NCBI RefSeq assembly: GCF_020882245.1
Contig: NC_083598.1
Coordinates: forward strand, 8,487,178-8,551,177
DNA length: 64,000 bases
Direction: 5' to 3'
Source: Rhopalosiphum padi
Lineage: Eukaryota; Arthropoda; Insecta; Hemiptera; Aphididae
Shown here: piece by piece, positions 50,559 to 60,406 of the stretch
Layout of the letters: each line of letters opens with the position of its first letter
Position numbering within the stretch: the stretch's first letter is position 1
Notes under the pieces: model-generated
Database searches by the model: none
Told to the model about the DNA's origin: nothing
Seen by the model: the letters and a program-made list of their open reading frames with translations, nothing else
Position numbers and translations under genes: made by a program

Positions 50559-51797
50559 CAGCGGCGTAGCCAAGGGGGGACTAAAGGGACTATAGCCCTA
50601 CCCCCCATTGGCCGTATTTTTTATATTGTTTTGAAATATTAGATTCTGAACGGAGTGAGGAATGTATTGATTTTACAATAATGTATGTTTTTTTTTTTAT
50701 TTTTGTGTCTGTCATCAGGTTTTGGAGTAGAAATAATGCTTTGATTTTTGACTTCAGCTCCTCTTTGAAAAAGAAAATTAATGTACTTGGGGAGTCAAAA
50801 GTAAAAAATGTCCAGTAGTTTTCAAAAGCCTAAAAAATTAAAGTATAACGGGAATTTTTACGCATAATCAGTTTTCGAAAAAATCGATTTTTTTATTTTA
50901 CTGTAACTCAAAAACGAATCATTGTAAATACTTGAAATTTTCACCAAGTCTTTATATTAATGTTATCTATTTAAGATTAAATGTTCAAAATATTTTGACT
51001 TTTTTTAAGTTTAGAATATAGGCAATTGAAATTATTGATTTTTTGAAGTTTTTTTTAAATGCGAATAAAAACAATTTGGCAATCCAAAAAATCTTTAAAT
51101 TTAATAGAAGGTTTATTATAAGTTGTACTTATCGTAATAAAAAAAAATCAATATTGTTAGTCACAATTTTTGTTTATAAGCATTTAAAGTTCAAATTTTT
51201 ACGAAATACGTATGTCAAAATCGCGAAAATTTGCAAGGAATTTTTAAATTGAAAATTCATAACATTTTTGTGATTTATATCTAATTTTAAAAAACTCAAT
51301 ACAAGGTTCTCTATAACATTTTCTTCAAATAACTGTAAAAAAAAAAAAACTCCTGCGTCAATATAGAAAAAAATTTATGAGCTTATGAAATTTATTTTTT
51401 TACAAAATCAAGTAAAATAATGATATATTACAATTTAAATATAAGTAATACTACTATAATATATCCTACTATTATCCTAGACTGACAAATCATCTCCATT
51501 CAGAATCGTTTTTCGTATACAATGATACCTGCCATGTGTTCAAATTTAACACATCTATTAAAGTGACTTACTCTCCATCTCTACTATACAGCAGAGCGAC
51601 AACCAATTGCCCACCTTTTTTAAATTTAAATATGGAAATTGTCTTACAAATTGTAATTATTTAAAATATTAAATAACTAAAGGCAAATCAACATCAATAT
51701 GTTATCAGTATTTTTGTTGTTGTTTTTGATTTTCAATTACAAGTTAAAATTATTCCCCCCCCCCCACCCAATAAAAAAAATCCTGGCTACGCCTCTG
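50559..51797. mobile_element. 1.24-kb non-autonomous hAT-type element
   Basis: Starts CAGCGGCGTAGCCA and ends TGGCTACGCCTCTG, inverse copies. Octamers attatagg (50551-50558) and gttatagg (51798-51805) match at 7/8. A second inverted pair inside (gattctgaacggagtg near 50642, cattcagaatcg near 51499) suggests an element within the element. The interior shares 51108-51393 with 7177-7445, and the cagaatcgttttt phrase recurs near 14420. No intact coding frame. Confidence 0.7.
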
Positions 51798-51805
51798 GTT
51801 ATAGG

Positions 51806-52613
51806 TACTTATTGTAACAGTTATAACTCGTAACTAATGAACTACTGAGTACTGATCATAAAATGAGTTTATATGTAACCGAAATACTCCTGCAATTAAT
51901 TTCAATTTTGGAATAAGGAATTAAAAACGTATAATATTGTCTTTACAAAAATGATTGTCTGGCATTAAATGAATCAACTATAATATTACAAGAATTATAA
52001 TTTATGATTAAAAAACTATATGCGTATAGCTCGTAACCTAACCGCTATTTAGGCAACAACGTACCTATACACGTCCTATTGACACACTTGTTAATTATAT
52101 TATTATATACTTAATACTTATACATAGAATATAAACAAAGCAATACACCATGCCATATTAAGAATTATCTACACTTAAATTTACGGCATTGTAAAATTAT
52201 AACTATAATAAAGCCAGAAAGCCTATAAAGGCTTTAAACTAAACAATTTTTATGATTTTTTTCACCATCATCATATTTGCCACATCCCCGGAAATATTAT
52301 AAGATATACTATATTCTATAACACTTACTACCTATCTTAACATAATTTATATAATTAGGTATCAAATTAAAATTAATTTAAAATGTTCTGTCCAAAGCAA
52401 TTACCTATTCCTCTCAAAACACGCCGTTGTATATTATTATAGATAGAAGTATAAAAATATAGAATACAGATATTTATACACAGTAAAATAGTTATTATTT
52501 AATATATTACGATCAATAATATTTTTGTAAAGTAAAACGCTAAAAACCGGATTTTGAACAGAAATGTCACCACGTAGACACTAGACAATATTACTTATAA
52601 TATGTGATTCGCA
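51806..52613. other. Non-coding stretch downstream of the second secreted-protein gene
   Basis: AT-rich with no gene. The right part presumably includes the 3' untranslated region of the minus-strand gene ending at 52614. Confidence 0.45.
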
Positions 52614-53801
52614 TCACCTAAACGAATTCAATTTAATAATTTTCACACAGTCGTTATGTTTTTCAACGCAATGCTTCGCATTCCCTTTGACTCGCTGCCA
52701 GTCAGACACATTCCATGAAAGCCATTTGTGAGACGGACCGCGTCTACTCTCCTTTACCTGACGCTGCATATGGTGTATGATTGGTGACAGGCGACAAAGA
52801 AGCAATTGAACACACGGCAAGCCAGACGCCAACTGTTCGATCAACAGATCTGGTAACATTTCGTTTGTTGCATCATCCATCATCGATTTGATCTGAAATC
52901 GAGTTAAATATATTACAGGTATCTACAACATACAGGCGCAACTGGAAACAAAATATTGGAGCTGTTGAAGGGATCAGAGTTATGAAATTTTTAAAAAGCT
53001 GACTAGCTGAGACCAGCCTTTAAATATTTGTGTATAATTATTAATCAATTAAACATTTGTAACCATTTGGGAAACTCGGGGGCAGGCGCGCAGCCAAGGG
53101 GCGAGGGGGTGTTACAGGTGTAGTAACAACATTAATTTTGTCATTTAATTTTGAATAACACCCCTTTGAAATTCCTAGCTACGCGCCTGCTTGGGGGTAC
53201 TACCATACCTAGTTGCGCCACTTAATGCTACTACAATAGAACAGATTTAATATATTGGTTACAATTTTGTAGTAAAAGTGAAAATAATAAGTTATAGTGT
53301 TCATACATATGGATTATTCATAATCCAGTCGATTGGACGGCCATCGGGAAAAATCTTCATTTTTTGGCTAGTAGCAGTAGTAGCTCTATAGTTGGTTGTT
53401 CCGTAATCAGAAACAGTTAAAACCTAAATAATCATTATATATAATGTATAAATATTATATTTGTATAAAAAACTATTGTCATTCCATATAATCCATAACA
53501 CATAAAGATAACTTACAATTTGTGTCAGAAGCACCAATCCGTTTACTATAATAGTTTTTAGAGCATTGGAGCCATATCCGATAACTCCTGAAGCTGCACG
53601 AATCAACAGAGTTAACATGTTAGATTTTGTTTCAACTTTATTATCAACAATTGATCGACCCACTAGGTTAGCCACAAGTACAGACATTTGTTTCCAATCT
53701 TGACACTTATCTATGTTTTTATTTGAAGACAAACATTGAAATTCACTGACTGTACATTTGAGGATAATTAATAAGACACACGTTTTAAATAAAAATTGCA
53801 T
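52614..53801 (-). CDS. Secreted three-exon protein, 226 residues, unknown function
   Basis: Exons 53801-53517, 53423-53307 and 52892-52614 join in phase 0 with GT-AG sites. The start chosen is the ATG at 53801, which gives a signal peptide (MQFLFKTCVLLIILKCTVS). After it come a Cys pair (CLSS...KC), helical hydrophobic sequence with Gly (TLLIRAASGVIGYGSNALK, IIVNGLVLLTQI), a motif FPDGRPIDWIMNNPY at the end of exon two, and in exon three CVQLLLC (C-x5-C) and CVEKHNDC (C-x6-C). The order helix-rich middle, C-x5-C, C-x6-C mirrors the protein at 21-24 kb, suggesting a shared insect family of extracellular proteins. I cannot name it. A small hAT-type MITE sits in the second intron. Confidence 0.8.
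53083..53189. mobile_element. 107-bp hAT-type MITE in an intron
   Basis: Ends CAGGCGCGCAGCCA and TAGCTACGCGCCTG are inverse copies. Octamers ctcggggg (53075-53082) and cttggggg (53190-53197) match at 7/8. It lies in the intron between exons two and three of the secreted-protein gene, with no effect on its splice sites. Confidence 0.65.
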
Positions 53802-55827
53802 AATATATTCTTGCAATTATTTTAGTAAATTTCAATAAAAAAAAACTCAAGTATCTGAAAATTATATTAAAAGCATAAAAAATACAACTCTGACCATATG
53901 TCAATGCATAAATGAGGAATACTGTACATTTCTAGCTATTTGTTACATCCAATTATTTAAATCACCAAACCATATGAACAGTTATAATTCATAAAATATT
54001 TAACACTGTCAACTAATTATGATGTTCTTAAGTTCATAACACTATTTATTAAAAAAATAAATACAAATAATTTTTACATAGTTTTTGTTCTTGACAACTG
54101 TAATAATTTTTTTGGTTTAATAATAAAATAAATATTTAAAAATACATTCATTCCTGAAATGTACTATAAAAATAAAATTGCAAATTAATGTCAATAATAT
54201 TTATTGTATACATTTAATGTGTATCAAAATATAATATAATATAAAAGTGATTTAGAGCAATACAGTCTTAATAAACTATTAAAGTACAATGGCAGTATGG
54301 CACAATATCAAAATGGACGGATTTGAACATATTAACCACTATTTTTTGTCTTATAAAATCGATTGTTGTGGACTATAAATCATCACAGATACATTTATTT
54401 ATTTATACATTAAAAACAGTTAAAAATACTTTTAACCAGATAATTGATACAAATTAAGCAATGAAGTAATACAAAATTGGTTATACATATTATAATACTT
54501 AGTTTTTTATAATATATAACATAAAAAGCTTATAACTATTAATCCTATTGAATGGCATAATACAATAAATGTTTCCAACATTGACTTCATACAAAAACGG
54601 TTGTAATCATTAGAAAACCTATATTCAAACTAAAAATATACATAATTATTTTGTTAACAAAGTGAAAAAATATCAAGTGATATATAGTTATTTAAGATCT
54701 TGTTGCACAAAAATATAATAAATAAATGTATTGTTATTACTTTCTATAATTTTGATTTAACAATAAAATATCACATTAAAAATTATTAAGTATTTTTTTT
54801 ATACAACTTAGTTAGTAAAATATTATTTTTGATTCTACAAAATTATAATTTTTTTCATTTAAAGTGCATTATTATTACAAAAATAATGTAATAAGTATGC
54901 ACCATCTTATTTGAATAATAATTTCTCTAATAGAAATGTTGAAATTAAAAATATAATAGAAGTAAAAACTTTATAGTATTATTAAACATTTTAAATTCAG
55001 CTAAGAATTTTCAATTAATAAAACTAGCACATAGACTATAAAAAATGAAAAACATACAAATACAACTTTTGTTTTAGTTTTTTAAGACATTTAAGTCTCT
55101 TATGTATTTTTAGATAGTAAAATTCTGATAACTCAAATCTTGTCGAGATAACTTTTGATAACCTAAATAATAAGTCTTCAAAAAATCTTTTACACCGCAA
55201 TTAGGAAAGAATATAGAAGGTTTCTGTATTCTGACCTTTTTTATTGATATATTTCATCGTTTAACTTCAACTACCATTACATTATATAATTTTTAATCAC
55301 AAATGATTTTAAATAAAGGGAAGTGAAGTTTTGTGGATATTGCTTATTAACCATTTCCCTTAATCTACTTATTATATAAGTCAAAGTTAGAGCATATTAT
55401 TCAAGTGTCATTTACAAGGGTAATTTAAAGTTTAAGTTACTCATTAAGATAAGATTAACAATATTTTAAATAATTTTAGTTTTATACATAACCTTTTTAA
55501 GGATTTAACTTTAAGTCTTATTTTTATTATTCATATCAATAAAACAAATCAGATTCATACTTTATAATGTTACTATTATAAAAATTTAAGTATTCTATTA
55601 TTATTATAAAACTATATTAATTTGTCTAAATATTTATCATTACCAATCCCATTATCCTACAAAATATCACAGTTATTAGTTTTGAAAGATCATCGAAGGT
55701 ATAAGAAGAATAGTAAACAGAAATAAAGGAGTTATGATCAGCTTACATAATATTATTGGGCTCTTATTTGATACTTAAAATAGTACTTTTATACAGAAAT
55801 TATCCAACAATATCAGCTGTAATATAT
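53802..55827. other. Intergenic DNA and likely long 3' UTR of Dlish
   Basis: No coding exon seen. The stretch is AT-rich but free of recognisable transposons, unlike other intergenic parts of the window. The right part should be the Dlish 3' untranslated region (minus strand); the left part the promoter of the secreted-protein gene. Confidence 0.45.
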
Positions 55828-58122
55828 TTACAAACTGGTCATAGCAGGTGGATGAGCATATGCTTTAGGTATGAAACCATATTTTCTTGTTTTGGGAGCA
55901 TAGGTCCATAACCACCCTTCAACCATTTGATTGTCAAGATCTGCATATATCCATTCACCACGCTTAACTGACAAATCATCTGGGGCTTGAGGCTATGAAA
56001 AATTAATAAATTGATAAGAATTGAGCAAACCAAATGTTAGTTTAAAAATAAATGAATTAAAACATACCTTATAATCATAAAGCATTACCATTTCAGTACC
56101 ATGAATTGCTGGATCATCATCAGCCACGCAAGAGTTTTTACGAGGCCGTGCTCGTGTAACCGGAGGTAGTCCCGTATTAGTAGTACCAGCACATTGATTA
56201 TTATTCATTTGATTTATATGCCCTATTCAACATGACTATTATAATATTGCAACACGATAAATCATAATTCATTAACATTATTTAAATTATGTACCTTGTA
56301 TTATATCAGCTGGATATACAAACCCACTAGGAACAAAACCTTCCTGTCCATCACTGCGAATAATCCAATACCAATCAGGGTCTTCTCTGTTTAATACAGT
56401 CACAAATTCACCTCTCTCGACACTTACATCATTTTCATCTCTTGCTATGAAAGTGTATAACACAATGTAACGCCCTGCAGGATCCTAAATATTTGTTAAA
56501 GAAAGTATATCATATTTAATTTAATTTAATTATAAAAAATTAATGTAATAATAATTTTTGTATTTCACAGTAATACCATGTTACAAATAATTGCATTCTT
56601 AGATCTACTCATTTCTAAATGATCAAAGATTATTTTAATACTTAAATTAAAATAGATTATATTTAAGTTACTTTAAAAAATGGTCGAATCTCAGGATGTG
56701 AAGATGCACTTAATAAAGATGCTCTAGAGCTACTAATATTCTGTTTATTTTGATTTTTATGATCTTGAGTTTTATTTCCAAAACTTTCACAATCAGATAA
56801 ATCACCACAATTGCCTAATAAAACAATTAAATAAGTATGAAAATAATAAATTATGTCTTAAAAATAATATTTTAAATGTCAATTACACAAACCATGTTTT
56901 TGTTGCTCATTGATTTCAACTTCAATAACAGTTTCAGTTGGCGTAGCAGCTGGCGCACGTGGTAATTTCTTTTTGACATTATTTAAAGCTATTTCACCAA
57001 GTTGTGAATTATAAGGTGTACAGTACGAATGAGGTATAAATCCTTCTTGACGACTGTCTTCAGCAATTACATATACCCAGTCATTCTCTCGGTATAGAAT
57101 GTTAACCACCTAGAAAATAATAAATAATTTTTGTTTAAAGAAAGGATGAAAAAATGATTATAAATTTATAACATTTTACTACATAATATTTTAAATAAAA
57201 ATTAAAAAAATATTGTTTATTAGTTATTTATACCTATTTGAGTAACATTTGAATATTTTAGTTAAAAATAGAGAAATAGTATATATTATAATTTAAAACA
57301 ACTAAATCAAAAATATTAAAGGTATAAGAAAATTTTTTTATTATTATAAAAATAAATAAATATATAACTAATACAATTAATATGTTATTCTAATAAACAT
57401 AATTAAACATTAAAATGTTTTTATAAAAATAAAAAGATAATATTTCAAATCTAAAATGAGTAAGTAGTTCACTAATGTGATCAGGAAAATGATTAAACTA
57501 ATTAAGTATTTAGTTACTATAATTATTTAAGCTAGTGCTACCTACTTACTTCATAAATCAGAAACGCAGAGTATTTAATCTTTATTAACTAACTTAATAC
57601 TTTTTAACTTATTAAAAACTAAAATGTAGTTATTGGTCCTCAAATATTAATATATTATTTGTAGTAAATATACAATTAACATCATAATACTTGTACAGTT
57701 AATATTCTTACCTGGCCTCGTTTCACAGTCAGCTCATCATCTACACAAGGTGTAAAATCGTGAAGTACAACCATTTTGCTATCAGGCGACAAACCATTTT
57801 CTTTCTCGATCCCGACACGTACTAGTGTTTCTATGGATGCACTACCAGTAATACGTCCCATGCCGGGAACCGGTCCATTAGCATTGGTTCCTCGTAACAC
57901 CTCTTTGTCCAAGTCACTAGTAGAGCCACCTGCAAACAGCAATTAAAACACATATACATAAATATACTAAGAAAAATAAGCCAAAGGGCCCCAGTGAAAA
58001 GGATTAATTATGTTGTAGGTGGTGGTGGTGTAGAAAGGGTAGGATGGGTAAGTATTGTTCATCACCATCATACTTTTTTTCTTCTTGCCTCGGCGTATTC
58101 TCACGGGACACAGAAAAGCCAT
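55828..58122 (-). CDS. Dlish: Dlish homologue, three SH3 domains, complete (378 residues)
   Basis: Seven exons (58122-58074, 57929-57712, 57109-56893, 56814-56672, 56484-56295, 56222-56068, 55992-55828) join with consistent phases. The N-terminus MAFLCPVRIRRGKKKK is very short and basic; RITGSASIETLVRVGIEKE follows. SH3 domains lie at about 67-121 (VVLHDFTPCVDDEL...NDWVYVI), 213-269 (IVLYTFIARDENDV...DWYWII) and 314-373 (MVMLYDYK...GWLWTYAPK...GFIPKAY). The linker between SH3-1 and SH3-2 is Ser/Asn-rich. In Drosophila, Dlish (Vamana) binds the myosin Dachs and links it to Fat and Dachsous at the cell cortex, affecting Hippo signalling and planar polarity; this is family knowledge. Its start codon is 691 bp from that of SEC61 gamma, head-to-head. 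Confidence 0.92.
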
Positions 58123-58813
58123 TATTGTTTATTGGCCACCACGCATGCTAATCGTGTACGGATTTATCGTGTAGTTGATCTCCTGAGATGTAAATCTGTT
58201 TTTCCGGCTCAGGAAAACCATATAAACACGGAAGAAAACGCAGAGCAGAAGCTTAACCAGCCAACTGGTGTCAATTATTTATTGACAATCAATCATCATT
58301 ATTATTATCCGAAGGCGGCGGCGGCGGTGGCGGTCGAACAGGTTTCCGGAATGGTGATAATTATTAGTATGACCTGGGAATTGAAAGAGCTTAAGCTGCT
58401 GGTACAGCTGGACGGCGTATCAGCATTCAGCACTTATGTACGCCCCAAGGATGTTACGAACGCTTAGCCGCCAATTACATATAAGTAGTCTTTGGTTTTT
58501 AGTGTTCCAACGCTAACGATGACGTTGCATCGATCTTATGTTTACGTACACCGTTATTGATAAGAACAATCAAAACGTGTCACTACTCATTAATAAGTAA
58601 AATCCAACGAGTAATGTGAAACGATCAACGTAGCACATATTACATTGTAAACTCTTCGTGAAACGACCCCATTTATTCACATTTCACTTCTAGAATTCTC
58701 TTAGTTACTGTCACTTGCCGTTCTCATAAGTATACTAAACGCAGGTATATGATTGTTGTCCAGTATACTAACAGAAGTTTTGTTTAATTCACAGAGTACA
58801 CGCAGAAAAAAAT
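58123..58813. promoter_or_regulatory. Shared upstream region between Dlish and SEC61 gamma
   Basis: The two start codons face away from each other across 691 bp. The part next to Dlish is GC-richer, with a GGC/GCG repeat near 58315-58335, and is probably its 5' untranslated region. The long plus-strand open frame over 57994-58467 is antisense to this leader and exon one and is not called as a gene. No clear TATA box was picked out. Confidence 0.55.
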
Positions 58814-60024
58814 ATGGATCAAGTTACAAAAGTGTTGGAACCCGGACGTCAGTTTTCCAAAGACTCAGTTAGACTGGTAAAAAGATGTACTAAACCTGAC
58901 CGAAAAGGTAAAGGCGATTTTTATTCCATTCAATTGCTCTTAGTGCTTTACGTAACTAACTTTTATTTTACAGAGTTTCAAAAAATTGCAATTGCTACGG
59001 CCATTGGTTTTTGTATTATGGGTTTCATCGGTTTCTTTGTTAAACTTATTCACATACCCATCAACAATATCATTGTGTAAGTACTACTTCAAAGAATTAT
59101 TCACAGTTAATTTTACATTATTATGGGTTTTTCTATTATTAAGTTAAAAAAAGCTCGCATACCTGTGATAATTTGTTATTGACCATTTGATTTCATTTAG
59201 ATAATGAAAATTCCCTACAATATCGAATAGTAAAATAATGTTATTCAATATCTGCATGGGTCTTATTTGTTTTACTTATGTACAACATAATAAGTTTGCG
59301 TTCAGTAGAAATTCATTTTTTGTTATTAATTCAAATTTTATATTGACCTATTATTAAATTTAAATGTGAGAATATTATCAATGTTCTCTTTGTTTTTTTA
59401 TATCTAAGTGAATTTATAAAATGTAAAGTATTAAACTGCTTTACTTTAAAATTGAAATCCAAAAAAAAGAATTATTCTAACTTTAAATTTATAGGCTAAT
59501 TAAAACTAACACAAACTAAATTTTACTGAAGACTGACTCAGATTTATTAAGCTGTACGTTTGGAAGATTGAAACAATATATGTGTGTATCACATGCTCTT
59601 AATATGTATTTGTATAATAAACATGAATTAGATAGGATCATATTAAGATTTTCTCACATTTTTAGGAATTATATATATTTATATTGTTTACAATTATCAA
59701 TAAATTAGAACTAGATTTGTATTATAAACCAATGTATTTATTTTTAATGAACTATCAATTAATTATTAACTAGTTTAAATCATAATTATAATTTACCCAA
59801 CTTAATTTAAATTATTAGTCTGAAAATAGAGAAAAGCGAGGAATAATTTTATTTTAATGAATGCATGAAAATTAAAAATAAATAGGTATACTAACAAAGA
59901 TGTTATAAATAATTATTTATTTGTTTTAGTTGTAATATATGTTAATAAAAATTATAAATATTAATATAATATTTATTACATTTCATTAATTGTTTTTTAA
60001 AATTTTTTTTACAGAGGATCATGA
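58814..60024 (+). CDS. SEC61G: SEC61 gamma, ER translocon subunit (68 residues)
   Basis: Exons 58814-58907, 58974-59076 and 60015-60024 join to a complete 68-residue protein, the usual length for the family. The N-terminus MDQVTKVLEPGRQFSKDS is cytosolic and near-invariant. VRLVKRCTKPDRKEFQKIA is the conserved amphipathic helix, and IATAIGFCIMGFIGFFVKLI the single tail-anchored membrane segment, ending IPINNIIVGS. The last exon supplies only two and a third codons. SEC61 gamma clamps the alpha subunit in the Sec61 channel that moves nascent proteins into or across the ER membrane. Poly-A signals AATAAA lie at 60243-60248 and 60265-60270. Without splicing, the frame would read through intron one and hide the true protein. 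Confidence 0.96.
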
Positions 60025-60406
60025 AGTATTAACAATTCAACTTCTCTATTTCCTGAAAACAACCCTTTTTTGATGATAAGATGTGTATAGTTCACAATTT
60101 TGTTTTTATACTGTGTATTAAATATTTGTGAACATCATTTGTGTTTCCCTTGTTCATTTTAGTACATAGAATTTATATATTTATTTAATGTTTCTAAATA
60201 TGAATTTTAGCATAATTTATAATAATGTAATTGGCATGTAAAAATAAAATACTTTATTATGAACAATAAAATTTAAAAAAAAAAACATTTTCCCACTTAA
60301 ATTTGTCTTACTAATTGTATAATGTAAATAGCTAAACGCTAAATAAACCATGCGTGTAACATGCATCACTTTACAACTTGCAGTTGTTTTAGTGACTTAA
60401 TTATTA
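60025..60406. terminator. Convergent 3' end region of SEC61 gamma and CDK5RAP3
   Basis: The two stop codons are 382 bp apart. Within 60243-60258 a plus-strand AATAAA and a minus-strand AATAAA (tttatt) lie almost back to back, so both transcripts may end in the same short block, with possible overlap of their 3' untranslated regions. Confidence 0.55.

Noticed and set aside
55839..56033. Minus-strand open frame over the last Dlish exon
   Set aside because: Wrong frame; the correct frame gives the third SH3 domain (LSVKRGEWIYADLD, GWLWTYAPK).
57994..58467. Long plus-strand open frame of 157 codons
   Set aside because: It is antisense to Dlish exon one and its leader, has a low-complexity His/Tyr/Ala make-up, and no homology. 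The minus-strand exon MAFLCPVRIRRG is clearly real.
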